From positions 1-64,000 of the forward strand of contig JAJDCQ010000043.1 of assembly GCA_029260755.1 (NCBI GenBank): DNA of 64,000 nucleotides. Direction: 5' to 3'. The stretch comes from Planctomycetota bacterium. Lineage in GTDB: Bacteria > Planctomycetota > J058 > JAJDCQ01. The notes beneath the pieces are model-generated. The model did not search any database, was not told the origin of the DNA, and saw nothing but the letters and a program-made list of their open reading frames with translations. Made by a program: the position numbers and the translations under genes. Positions 51,265-59,836 of the stretch are shown one piece after another (position 1 is the first letter of the stretch; each line of letters starts with the position of its first letter).

Positions 51265-52629
51265 ATGGCGACCCCGACGCTTCGCTTCGACCGCGGGACG
51301 ATCCTCATCGAGGGTCTCGCGCCGCAGATCGCCGCGGCGCTCCCGGAGACCCTCTACGATCCCCGGGTGGAACGCTATCGGGCGCCGGCGCTCCGGCTCG
51401 GAGCCGTCCGGGCCGAGCTCGCGCGCCGCGGGGTCGCGTTCGTCGACGCGACCGAGGCGGCGCGCGTCGCGACGGGCGATGCCTGGCAGCCGATCTCGCT
51501 TCGGCCGTACCAGAGCGACGCGCTCCTCGCCTGGGAGCTCGGCGACCGGCGCGGGATCGTCGTGCTGCCGACCGGGGCGGGGAAGACGCGCCTCGCCCTC
51601 GCGGCGATCGCGCGCGTCGGCGGCCGTGCGCTCTGCCTCGTCCCGACGCGTGTTCTGCTCGAGCAATGGCAGGCGGAGATCGCGCGCTTCTACCGGGGTC
51701 GCGTCGGCTGCTACGGCGATGGGACGCGGCGCCTCGAGGCGGTCACGGTCTCGACGTTCGAGAGCGCGTGGCGGCACATGGCCAGGATCGGAGACCGCTT
51801 CGAGACGCTCGTCGTCGACGAGGCGCATCACTTCGGCGGAGGCGCCCGCGACGAGGCGCTCGAGATGGCGGTGGCGGCGCGCCGGCTCGGCCTGACCGCG
51901 ACGCCGCCCCGGCCGGGCGCGTCGGCGGAGCGGCTCGTCGACCTGCTCGGACCGGTCGTCTACGAGCGACGGGTGAGCGACCTCGCCGGGCGCTACCTCG
52001 CCGACTTCGAGGTCGTCGTGCTCGAGGTCGAGCTCACGGCGGCCGAGCGGCGCTTCTACGACGAGGAGTACGCGACGTTCCGGCGAGCTCGGGACCGGTT
52101 CGCGAGCCTCGCGCCCGGGGGGAGCTGGGCCGACTTCGCGCGCGCCGCGGCCCGTTCTCCCGACGGTCGTCGGGCGATGCTGGCCTGGCGGCGGGTGAAT
52201 CGGCTGCTTCGCTTTCCCGAGAGGAAGCGCGAGGCCGTCGCGCGCCTGCTCGGTCGGCACCGGAGCGCGCGCGTCCTCGTCTTCACGGCGGACAACGAGA
52301 CGGCGTACGACGTCGCCCGCCGGCACCTCGTGATGCCGTTCACCTGCGACATCGGCCGGGCCGAGCGGACGGCCACCCTCGAGCGGTTCCGGACGGGCGA
52401 GATCCGGGCGCTCGTGTCGGCGCGGGTGCTCAACGAAGGCATCGACGTGCCCGACGCCGACGTCGCGATCGTCGTCGGCGGGGCGATGGGCGAGCGCGAG
52501 CACGTCCAGCGGGTCGGCCGGCTCCTCCGTCCTGCGGAGGGGAAGCGCGCGGTCGTCTACGAGCTCATCGCGCGCGGGACGCTCGAGGCCAGGCAGGGAC
52601 GGAGGCGCCGACGTGGTCTCGTTGCCTGA
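51265..52629 (+). CDS. XPB-like superfamily 2 DNA helicase
   Basis: 454 residues from an ATG. The N-terminal damage-recognition-like part (about 1-85, LRFDRGTILIEG..VERYRAPALRLGAVRAEL) is followed by ISLRPYQSDALLAWE, Walker A PTGAGKT (about 105), motif II DEAH (about 189), motif III LTATPPRPG and the C-terminal RecA domain with VLNEGIDVPDADVAIVVGG and HVQRVGRLLRP. XPB-family helicases unwind damaged DNA and pair with the Bax1 nuclease in archaea. The next gene, overlapping by 17 bases, encodes a Bax1-like protein. Confidence 0.88.
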   Translation: MATPTLRFDRGTILIEGLAPQIAAALPETLYDPRVERYRAPALRLGAVRAELARRGVAFVDATEAARVATGDAWQPISLRPYQSDALLAWELGDRRGIVVLPTGAGKTRLALAAIARVGGRALCLVPTRVLLEQWQAEIARFYRGRVGCYGDGTRRLEAVTVSTFESAWRHMARIGDRFETLVVDEAHHFGGGARDEALEMAVAARRLGLTATPPRPGASAERLVDLLGPVVYERRVSDLAGRYLADFEVVVLEVELTAAERRFYDEEYATFRRARDRFASLAPGGSWADFARAAARSPDGRRAMLAWRRVNRLLRFPERKREAVARLLGRHRSARVLVFTADNETAYDVARRHLVMPFTCDIGRAERTATLERFRTGEIRALVSARVLNEGIDVPDADVAIVVGGAMGEREHVQRVGRLLRPAEGKRAVVYELIARGTLEARQGRRRRRGLVA

Positions 52630-53812
52630 GCGGTTGCTCGTCTACGCGGTGCGCGGGGGCGAGGTCGTGCCCGGCTGGCTCGATGGGCGAGACCATCCGT
52701 GGCTGCGCGAGCTCCTCGAGATCTACGAGTCGTTCATCGGGCAACGGCTCGCCGACCTCCGGGAGCGACTGCGCGGTCCGCTGGCCGCGGCCAGCCCCGA
52801 CGCGAAGCGCCGGCTCGCGATCCACGTGCTCGACCGTCTCCACCGATCGGTCCGACCGGCGACCGACGTCGAGCCGCGGAGGCTCCGCGAGGCGCTCTTC
52901 GTCGCGGCGGCGCGGGCGACCGGGACGCGCGGGCAGGTCGTCGCCGAGGTCGCGGCCGCCGTCGGCGTCCCGGTCGACGGGGTCGAGGCGACCCTCTTCG
53001 CCGACCTGCCGCTCGAGCGCCGGCTCGGCGAGCCGACCGAGCCGCTCACGCCGGTCGGGGTCGAGGCGCGCGCGAACCTGGCTCTGGCGCAGGGGCTCCT
53101 CCGGTCGGCGCGCAGCGTGCACGTCGAGATCCGCGGGAACGCGCGGGCGGTCGTGCGCCACGCGAAGCTCCGCGGGCTGATCTGCACCGTGCCGAGGGCG
53201 CCGGCGGGCTCGAGCGAGCCGGCCGGGCTCGAGGTCTCCGGACCGCTCGCCCTCTTCCGGCACACCCTCGTCTACGGCCGCGCCCTCGGCGAGCTCCTGC
53301 CGCTCCTCGCCTGGTGCGATCGCTACCGGCTCCGTGCCCGGTGCGTCCTCGCTGGAGCCGAGGTCGGCCTCACCCTCGGGTCGGGCGACCCGATCGCGCC
53401 GGCCGCCGAGCCGACGCGATACGACAGCAAGCTGGAGCGACGGTTCGCCCGCGATCTTCGAAAGGCCGCCCCCGAGTGGGACCTCCACCGCGAGCCGGAG
53501 CCCATCCCCGCCGGCGGGAAGCTGATCTTCCCCGACTTCGCCCTCGTCCACCGTCACGACCCGGGTCGACGGTTCCTCCTCGAGATCGCCGGCTTCTGGA
53601 CGCCCGATTACATCGCCCGCAAGCTCGCCGACCTCCGGGCCGCCGCCCTCGAGAACCTGATCCTCTGCATCGACGCCGACCGCAACGGCGACGTCGAGGA
53701 CCTGCCCGCGGGGACGCCGGTCATCCTCTTCCGCCGCCGCGTGCCGGTCGACGAGGTCCTCCGGATCCTGAACCGGGAGCCGGGATGCCTGCGGGCGGCG
53801 AGCGACCCGTGA
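52613..53812 (+). CDS. Bax1-like nuclease (DUF790), XPB partner
   Basis: 399 residues from a GTG with GGAGG at 52601-52605. The nuclease part is in the last third: YDSKLERRFARDLRK, FPDFALVHR and LLEIAGFWTPDYIARKLADL supply the acidic and Lys residues of a PD-(D/E)XK-type site. In archaea Bax1 and XPB form a helicase-nuclease machine proposed to act in DNA repair; here the genes overlap, so they probably make a complex. No other repair genes are adjacent. Confidence 0.85.
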   Translation: MVSLPERLLVYAVRGGEVVPGWLDGRDHPWLRELLEIYESFIGQRLADLRERLRGPLAAASPDAKRRLAIHVLDRLHRSVRPATDVEPRRLREALFVAAARATGTRGQVVAEVAAAVGVPVDGVEATLFADLPLERRLGEPTEPLTPVGVEARANLALAQGLLRSARSVHVEIRGNARAVVRHAKLRGLICTVPRAPAGSSEPAGLEVSGPLALFRHTLVYGRALGELLPLLAWCDRYRLRARCVLAGAEVGLTLGSGDPIAPAAEPTRYDSKLERRFARDLRKAAPEWDLHREPEPIPAGGKLIFPDFALVHRHDPGRRFLLEIAGFWTPDYIARKLADLRAAALENLILCIDADRNGDVEDLPAGTPVILFRRRVPVDEVLRILNREPGCLRAASDP

Positions 53813-54077
53813 GCTGGTCCAGCGAGAGAGAATGGGGCCGATCCCGCCCGGCGCGAAGGCAGTTACCCAACGCGCGGTCGTCACGGACGCGCGATCGGCG
53901 GGTGACGGACGACCCGAGCCCCGCCAGCGGGCCTGAGCCGTTGCTGACGCCAGCCGTCTGAGCGTTCGGCCTTCGCACCGCTCGTCGGGTTGCGTGGGAG
54001 CCGTGGGACGCGATGATCATGCGGGCGGCACCATCGGTCTTCCTGTCCGAAGGCGCTCGTCACCGTGGAGGTCGAAG

Positions 54078-55496
54078 GTGGACAGCACCGAGAACCCGAC
54101 CAGCTCGCTCGAGCGCGTCGACCGGATCCTCAACGACGCGGTGATGGGCGCGCTGGCGCTCGCGTCGCTGTTCCTGGGCGTCGCGCCGGGCGTGTTCTCG
54201 ATCTCGCCGGGCTCCCAGGCGCTCCTCGACGGCGTCGAGCTGGCGATCGTCGGCCTGTTCGCGATCGAGTATCTCGCCGCGTTGATGGTCGCCTCCTCGC
54301 GACGGGCGTTCGTGCTCAACCCGTGGCGGATCCTCGACGCGCTGATCATCGGGCTGGCGGTCGGGTCACTCTTCCCTCTGGTGAGCCCGGCGTTCCGGAG
54401 CGCGCCCGCGCTGCGGCTGTTGCGTCTCGGGCGCTTCGCCCTGTTCGGCGTCCGCGCCGGGACGGCGCTGGCCGTTCGCGACGAGCGGCGGGCGTCACCG
54501 AAGGGGGCGCCGGCTGGACAGCAGCGAGCCCACGCCCTGGTCGGCGCGGAGGCGCTCGCCCTCGAGGAGGTCGAGTGGGAGGCGGCTCTCGCTCGCATCC
54601 GGACCGACAACGAGGACTGGCTGTTCCTCAGCGGCATCGACGCGGCCCGCGTCGACGCGGTGGCGTCGTCCCAGGGCCTGCCGGCAGCGCTTCTCCGGAC
54701 CCGGCTGTTCGAGGCCATGCTCCCTCGCATCGAGCGGATGGAGCGCTACACCGCGCTCTTCGTCTGGTACCCGCTCGTCGCCGCGGTCGGCGATGGCGGC
54801 GTGCCCTCGCTCCGGCGGGCGCCGGTCCTGCTGGTCGGTTCCGCCGCCAACGTCGTGGTGCTGACCGATGATCCCGCCGACCTTCTCGCCAGCACGACCG
54901 GGCGCCTGCAGGACCTCGATCCCTCCCACCCGCCGCTGGCACGCGCCACCTGGGCGCTGCTGCAGTCCGTCCTCAGGCAGTACGCGCGCGTCATCGAGAA
55001 GCTCGAGGCGGCCCACGTGGCGCTCGAGGCCGGGCAGGCCCAGCTGGGCGATCGCGCGTTCCTCGCCCAGACGTTCCACCTGCGAGCCGAGATCGTTCGC
55101 GTCCGCAACAGCCTCAAGCACCTCAAGAAGGTGCTCGGCGTGGTGGCGGGAGAGGCCCTCGCGATCCAGGGCATCGGAGAGGGCGAGCGCCCGCTGTTCG
55201 GCCTCCTCGCCGACGACGCGAACGAGCTCTACGAGGCCGTCGACGACCTGCTGGCCTCGGTCGTGGCGGTGGTCGACCTGCGGCTCAACGTGGCCTCGTT
55301 CCAGATGAACAAGGTGATGCGGTTGCTGGCGATCCTGACGACGCTGACCCTGATCCCGACGGTCACCGGCGGGCTGCTCGGAATGAACCTGATCGGCAGT
55401 CCATGGTCGGCGAGCCTCGCGCAGGTCGCCTTCGGCGTGGCGGCCGGCATGGCGGTCTCGCTGTACGTGTTCGCCGTCAAGGGCTGGCTGCGCTGA
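54078..55496 (+). CDS. Voltage-sensor domain fused to a CorA-type transporter
   Basis: 472 residues from a GTG with GGAGG at 54066-54070. The first 130 residues look like an ion-channel voltage sensor: helix 21-42, VELAIVGLFAIEYL (S2-like, Glu54/Glu64), NPWRILDALI (S3-like, Asp87) and an S4-like ALRLLRLGRF with Arg113, Arg116 and Arg119 at every third position. From about 160 comes a CorA-type region with long helices (LEAAHVALEAGQAQLGDR...) and two C-terminal membrane helices (about 414-437 and 446-467); the CorA selectivity motif GMN is at 435-437. Mg2+ or another divalent ion is the expected substrate. I know of no characterised protein with this fusion. Confidence 0.7.
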   Translation: MDSTENPTSSLERVDRILNDAVMGALALASLFLGVAPGVFSISPGSQALLDGVELAIVGLFAIEYLAALMVASSRRAFVLNPWRILDALIIGLAVGSLFPLVSPAFRSAPALRLLRLGRFALFGVRAGTALAVRDERRASPKGAPAGQQRAHALVGAEALALEEVEWEAALARIRTDNEDWLFLSGIDAARVDAVASSQGLPAALLRTRLFEAMLPRIERMERYTALFVWYPLVAAVGDGGVPSLRRAPVLLVGSAANVVVLTDDPADLLASTTGRLQDLDPSHPPLARATWALLQSVLRQYARVIEKLEAAHVALEAGQAQLGDRAFLAQTFHLRAEIVRVRNSLKHLKKVLGVVAGEALAIQGIGEGERPLFGLLADDANELYEAVDDLLASVVAVVDLRLNVASFQMNKVMRLLAILTTLTLIPTVTGGLLGMNLIGSPWSASLAQVAFGVAAGMAVSLYVFAVKGWLR

Positions 55497-55741
55497 GCGC
55501 CGTCTCGAGGCGGCGCGAGTCGAAGCGTTGCCTGCGTGAAAGACGCAATTGTCTGCAAGTCAGCGGCTTCAGGCGTAGACCGGCTGGTCGCAGGCAGTCT
55601 CGAGAGTCCGTGGCGAGATGCCGTTCCCGCTGTGTTCGGTCGCGTCCGGCGAGTCTGTGCCAACCCTGCCGCCGACGGGATTCGACGTGAGTCTGCCTCG
55701 CCCCTCTCGATGTCGGCGAGCGATGCAAGACTACGGGAGTC

Positions 55742-56062
55742 ATGACCGAGGCAGAGAAGACCCGTTTCGACCACCTGACCGTCGAGCAGAAGGTCGAGTA
55801 CGTCGACCATCTCTGGTCGCGCATCGCCGGAGAGGCCGAGCCGCGACCCGAGGACGAGGAGTTCGACCGCCTCCGTCGAGACGAGCAGATCGAGCACGTC
55901 CAGGATCTCTGGGATCGGATTCCCGAGGAGGAGCGGAACCGCCTCGAGCTCACCGAGGCCCAGCGCCGGGAGCTCGAGCGCCGGCTCGCCGAGTTCGACG
56001 CGCACCCCGAGCGGTCGGTCCCCTGGGCAGAGGTGCGCCGGGAGCTCCTCGGCGAGCCGTGA
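55742..56062 (+). CDS. Antitoxin of the addiction-module family, internally duplicated
   Basis: 106 residues. The C-terminal part matches the short antitoxins of the Unstab_antitox family (QIEHVQDLWDRI, LTEAQRRELERRLAEFDAHPERSVPWAEV). An extra N-terminal copy of the first motif (QKVEYVDHLWSRI) suggests internal duplication. The start ATG follows GGGAGTC. Its stop overlaps the GTG that begins the toxin by four bases. Confidence 0.75.
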   Translation: MTEAEKTRFDHLTVEQKVEYVDHLWSRIAGEAEPRPEDEEFDRLRRDEQIEHVQDLWDRIPEEERNRLELTEAQRRELERRLAEFDAHPERSVPWAEVRRELLGEP

Positions 56063-56438
56063 GCCGGGCGCTTCGCTTCCACGAGCGAGCCCGTCAGTGC
56101 GGCACGCGGTGGCGTGGTACAACCGCGAGCGGCCCGGGCTTGGCCGAGAGCTCGTGCTGGCGGTCGAGGAGACGCTGGCGACGATCGTCGAGATGCCCTT
56201 CGCATTCCGGACGTGCTATCGGGACATGCGCTGTGCGCGCGCGGCACGGCGCTTTCCCTACATGATCTTCTACGTCGTGCGTGTCGAGGTGATCGGCGTC
56301 ATCGCGATCATCCACGGCCATCGCGAGTCCGAGTCGTGGCTGAGTCGGCGCGACGCCCTGGGTGACGCTGCCGAGGACGACTTCGGGTCGCCGCCCGCCA
56401 CGGGCAGTGGTCCAGATACAGACGGCGAAGCCCGCTGA
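56059..56438 (+). pseudogene. RelE/ParE-type toxin with an N-terminal frameshift
   Basis: The toxin should start at the GTG at 56059, in a GTGA overlap with the antitoxin, and its first codons (VSRALRFHERAR) fit a ParE N-terminus. Near 56094-56097 the frame shifts by one or two bases; the rest (HAVAWYNRERPGLGRELV, RRFPYMIFYVV, HGHRESESWLSR) continues in another frame, where GTG 56097 could start a truncated 113-residue protein lacking the first beta strand. Either the toxin is inactivated or a programmed shift restores it. Sequencing error is also possible. Confidence 0.65.
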
Positions 56439-56440
56439 CC

Positions 56441-57379
56441 GTGGGGGCGCTCGCTTCCCATCTGGCCGCCGCATTCGAGTCCGTGAGGATGTCGGGCTGG
56501 CGCTGCCACCGCGAGGCGCCGCTCTTCTCCGTCCGCCTCGCCGCGCGTTACGGGTTCCGGCCCGCGGTGGACCTCCTCTTCGAAGGCCCCGACGGCCGCC
56601 TGGTCGTCGTCGAGCTCGAGATCAGCCGCGCCGACCCGGTGGCGAACCAGGTCAAGTTCCTCCTCGCCCATCGAGCCGGCGAGCTCCCCGACGGCACGGC
56701 GCTCGTGGGGATGTTCAGCCCGGCGATCGCCCGCGGCCGCCGCGCCATCTCGGGAGCGTTCGCCCGCCACCTCCGCCACGACGGGGTCGCCGCGTTCCAG
56801 GTGTCGTTGCTGCCGCAGCTCGACCCCGGGAGGATCAGGGAGCTCAACCGGCCGGCAGACGCGCTCGCTTCGGTCGCCCTTCCCGTCCGCCGCGAGCTCG
56901 CCCGGGTGGCGTCGGTCATTGAGCCCCGCGGCGAGCGCGAGCACCGGATCCACTTCGCCGGCGACGTGACCGACGTCGTCGCCAACGTCTGGACGTGGAA
57001 CGACGAAGTCGACGTCCCGGCCGGAGCCGAGCTCTGGGGCCAGCGACGGATCCAGTACTTCGTCCACGACCCGAGGAGCGGCGAGTTCGCCCCGTCGAAG
57101 TTCGCCGCGTTCATCCCCGCGGTCAAGCCGGGCGGACCGCCGCTGCCGCTCGTCGGGACGATGACGCTCGCGATCTACGCGACGCTCGGCGAGCGCGACC
57201 CGCGGTTCGACGGCCACCGCGCTCGGAAGCACCTCACCCGGCACCTCGCCTTCGAGGAGCTGCCCGTGGCCGGGAGCGCGTTCGCGAGCGCATTCGAGAG
57301 ATGGCTGGAGCGGCGCGACGGCCAGGTGGCGCCGAGGGAGCCCGCGACGATCCTCACCCCACCGCGATGGTTCCGATAG
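56441..57379 (+). CDS. Possible PD-(D/E)XK-fold protein
   Basis: 312 residues from a GTG two bases after the toxin frame. The stretch PAVDLLFEGPDGRLVVVELEI (Asp44, Glu58, Glu60) followed by NQVKFLL (Lys72) resembles the core of nucleases of the PD-(D/E)XK superfamily, and EFAPSKFAAF is reminiscent of restriction-type proteins. No partner methylase is nearby. The position, packed between a toxin-antitoxin pair and AbiE, fits a defence role, but function is unproven. Confidence 0.5.
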   Translation: MGALASHLAAAFESVRMSGWRCHREAPLFSVRLAARYGFRPAVDLLFEGPDGRLVVVELEISRADPVANQVKFLLAHRAGELPDGTALVGMFSPAIARGRRAISGAFARHLRHDGVAAFQVSLLPQLDPGRIRELNRPADALASVALPVRRELARVASVIEPRGEREHRIHFAGDVTDVVANVWTWNDEVDVPAGAELWGQRRIQYFVHDPRSGEFAPSKFAAFIPAVKPGGPPLPLVGTMTLAIYATLGERDPRFDGHRARKHLTRHLAFEELPVAGSAFASAFERWLERRDGQVAPREPATILTPPRWFR

Positions 57380-57418
57380 GCGAGCTCGGCTCGTCATGCC
57401 GAGTGGGCCGGAGGTGAG

Positions 57419-58012
57419 TCATGACGATCTGTCGTTCTCCCACGGGCCGATGGCGCGTAGTGCTTCAGCAACCTCGTTCAGGAACGAGGTGTCGAACCGG
57501 TCGGGGTGGCTGTTCGTGACGAGCCCGTGTCGCACGAGAGCGCCGGCGACGCGATCGGATTCGAAGTCCGTCGACACGGTCATCTCGACGCGGGCGCCCT
57601 TGCTGACGAACGGCGTGAGCCGGCCGAACCGTTCGCGGACGCGGTCCGCGAAGTCCGCTGGCGCACCCGGCGAGTCGGGGCTCGCGATCACGTAGTCGAT
57701 GGCGACCTCGATGCTGCAGATGAGCTGGCGCGAGTCCAGGTAGCAGAAGTCATCGGCAGCAAGCGCATTCTGGGTCGTGTAGTGGAGGGCGACCCGGGCG
57801 AACGTGTCGGCAGGCTCACACCACTCTCGAGGTATAAGCTCGAGCTCGAGTCGGCGTGTCAGATCGCCCAGGTCGAGCTGCTCTCCCTGCTCGTAGATGA
57901 ACAGTCCCGCCTCCTCGACCGTGCGAAGCACGCGGTCCCTGAGCTCCTGCCACGGCAGCCCCCGATCGTCGAAGCCGGTCATCGGCGGCGCGGTCTCGGT
58001 TCTTGCGTTCAT
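57419..58012 (-). CDS. Unknown protein divergent from the AbiE genes
   Basis: 197 residues from the ATG at 58012; the frame continues to 58138 but that part is the AT-rich promoter region. GGAG precedes the ATG by five to six bases. Acidic, soluble, with YLDSRQLICSIEVAIDYVIA and ALHYTTQNALAADDF as the most hydrophobic parts. No family is recognised. It shares the 160-bp divergent regulatory region with abiEi, so it may be controlled by the same operator. Confidence 0.55.
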   Translation of the reverse strand: MNARTETAPPMTGFDDRGLPWQELRDRVLRTVEEAGLFIYEQGEQLDLGDLTRRLELELIPREWCEPADTFARVALHYTTQNALAADDFCYLDSRQLICSIEVAIDYVIASPDSPGAPADFADRVRERFGRLTPFVSKGARVEMTVSTDFESDRVAGALVRHGLVTNSHPDRFDTSFLNEVAEALRAIGPWENDRSS

Positions 58013-58094
58013 GTCGCTCCATCCTTTCAGGCGGGGAAGCCCCGATCGCATCTCGGTCGCGTCTACGACCATCCCAATCACGACACAAACATTA

Positions 58095-58172
58095 TCCAAA
58101 ATAACAACTGCAATCAAGATTAGGTATTTTGGACGCAATAAGTCTCATTGTCTGTTATGTTCTGCATCCAGA
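58095..58172. promoter_or_regulatory. Operator-like inverted repeat and divergent promoters of the AbiE region
   Basis: A perfect 9-bp inverted repeat, TCCAAAATA (58095-58103) and TATTTTGGA (58125-58133), centred 30 bp apart in strongly AT-rich sequence. The right arm overlaps a possible -35 (TTGGAC, 58129-58134) of abiEi with TGTTAT (58153-58158) as -10; the left arm overlaps GATAAT, a -10 candidate for the divergent gene. Known AbiEi antitoxins repress their own operon by binding inverted repeats. Confidence 0.6.
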
Positions 58173-58988
58173 ATGGTCGACAGCTCTTCCGAGTTACGTG
58201 TGAGCGAGTTCATCGATGACCTGCAGGCGAGCGGTCGCTACACGTTCACGTCGGGCGACCTTCGCGATGCGGTGGGCGGGTCGGCCGTCTCGCGGCAAGC
58301 GGCGATTCGGCGCCTCAAGCGGCGTCCGGGTCGGATCGTCAGTCCCCGGCGCGGCTTCTTCGTCATCGTGCCGGTGGAGTACCGAGTCGCCGGCTCCCCG
58401 CCGGCCTCCTGGTTCATCGACGATCTCATGGTCGACGCCGGGCGGCCCTACTATGTCGCGCTCCTCACGGCAGCGTCTCTGCACGGCGCGTCGCATCAGC
58501 AGCCACAGGTCTTCCAGGTGATGACGGACGTGCTCGTACGAGGGATGCGGGCGGGGAGGCAGCGGATCGAGTTTCATCGAAACCGAAACATCACCGACGT
58601 GTCGGTCGTCACGCTGAAGACGGAGACCGGCACCATGCGCGTGTCCACTCCCGAAGCGACGGCGCTCGATCTCGTGCGCTACCAGGAGTCCTGCGGCCAT
58701 CTCGATCACGTCGTCGCCGTCCTCGTCGAGCTCGCGGAGCAGATGCGGCCCGAGAAGCTCGTCGACGCCGCGCGCGTCACGAGCCGTCCGACGGTCCAAC
58801 GCCTCGGCTTCGTCCTCGAGCGTCTCGGTCGAACCGACCTCTCCGGGCCGCTCGCGAGACTCGTTGTCGCGTGGCGGCGTCGACCGGTGCTCCTTCGTCC
58901 GCGTGGCGCGGGTGGTGAGCGGCCAGCGGCGAGTTCCGACTCCCTCTGGTACGTGATTCCCAATACCGAGATCGCGGTCGATCCATGA
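58173..58988 (+). CDS. abiEi: AbiEi antitoxin/transcriptional regulator
   Basis: 271 residues from the ATG at 58173 (no Shine-Dalgarno site, so perhaps nearly leaderless). The N-terminal winged helix-turn-helix (about 1-75, with FTSGDLRDAVGGSAVSRQAAIRRLKR) is followed by the AbiEi C-terminal domain, WFIDDLMVDAGRPYYVALLTAASLHGA and later IEFHRNRNI. AbiEi blocks the AbiEii toxin and represses the operon in characterised type IV toxin-antitoxin, phage-defence systems. Its stop overlaps the toxin ATG by four bases. Confidence 0.82.
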   Translation: MVDSSSELRVSEFIDDLQASGRYTFTSGDLRDAVGGSAVSRQAAIRRLKRRPGRIVSPRRGFFVIVPVEYRVAGSPPASWFIDDLMVDAGRPYYVALLTAASLHGASHQQPQVFQVMTDVLVRGMRAGRQRIEFHRNRNITDVSVVTLKTETGTMRVSTPEATALDLVRYQESCGHLDHVVAVLVELAEQMRPEKLVDAARVTSRPTVQRLGFVLERLGRTDLSGPLARLVVAWRRRPVLLRPRGAGGERPAASSDSLWYVIPNTEIAVDP

Positions 58989-59791
58989 TACCGAGAGCCC
59001 ACATCACTGCGTGGCGGGCGAAGGTGCCCTGGATCGACGACGCCCAGGTCGAGCAGGACCTCGTCCTGTCGCGCGTGCTCGTCGAGCTCTTCAGGGAGCC
59101 TCTTCTCGCGAAGCAGGTCGTGCTTCGAGGCGGCACGGCCCTTCAGAAGCTCATCCTGACGCCACCCGCCCGCTACTCGGAGGACATCGACCTGGTGCAG
59201 TCCGAGCCCGGTCCGATCGGCGACATCATCGACCGCATCAGAGCGCTGCTGGACCCGTGGCTGGGCGAGCCTCGCCGCAAGCGCGGGCCGTCGGGCGTGA
59301 CGCTCACCTACCGGTTCGAGTCGGAGGCCGAGCCGGTCCAGAGCATGAGGCTCAAGATCGAGATCAACACGCGCGAGCACTTCTCCGTGCTCGGCGTGGA
59401 CCGCCGCCCGTTCGTCGTGGACAGTCCCTGGTATCGCGGAACGTCGGACGTCGCCGTGTATCGCCTCGACGAGCTGTTTGGCACGAAGCTGCGCGCGCTC
59501 TACCAGCGCAAGAAGGGCCGCGACCTCTTCGATCTGTGGCTCGCGCTCGACCGAGGCCTCATCGACCCGACCATCGTCGTCGATTGCTTCGCGCGGTACA
59601 TGGCACACGGAGGGACACCGGTCGGGCGAGCGGAGCTCGCAGCGAATCTCGACGCGAAGGTCCGAGATCGAGCGTTCCTCGAGGACGTCCTGCCGCTCCT
59701 CGCGAGCGGCGTGAGCTACGATCCGGTGGCAGCCCACGAGCTCGTCGCGCGGGAGCTCGTCGAGCGCGTTTCGGAGACTGGCGAGCCGTAG
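58985..59791 (+). CDS. abiEii: AbiEii nucleotidyltransferase toxin
   Basis: 268 residues. The nucleotidyltransferase site is LRGGTALQKL (Gly49-Gly50) with RYSEDIDLV (Asp67, Asp69), and the second family motif KLRALYQRKKGRDLFDLW lies near 165-182. AbiEii proteins use GTP or other nucleotides and cause reversible growth arrest when not held by AbiEi. All catalytic motifs appear intact. A strong hairpin follows the stop. Confidence 0.85.
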   Translation: MIPRAHITAWRAKVPWIDDAQVEQDLVLSRVLVELFREPLLAKQVVLRGGTALQKLILTPPARYSEDIDLVQSEPGPIGDIIDRIRALLDPWLGEPRRKRGPSGVTLTYRFESEAEPVQSMRLKIEINTREHFSVLGVDRRPFVVDSPWYRGTSDVAVYRLDELFGTKLRALYQRKKGRDLFDLWLALDRGLIDPTIVVDCFARYMAHGGTPVGRAELAANLDAKVRDRAFLEDVLPLLASGVSYDPVAAHELVARELVERVSETGEP

Positions 59792-59799
59792 CAATGCCA

Positions 59800-59829
59800 C
59801 GAGGCCCGCTGGCGAACCAGCGGGCCTCG
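59800..59829. terminator. 13-bp hairpin between abiEii and tmRNA
   Basis: CGAGGCCCGCTGG (59800-59812) and CCAGCGGGCCTCG (59817-59829) form a perfect stem with a CGAA loop. It sits between two convergent transcription units, eight bases from the tmRNA 3' end. There is no T-run on either strand, so termination would be by the hairpin alone. Confidence 0.65.
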
Positions 59830-59836
59830 TTCGACA

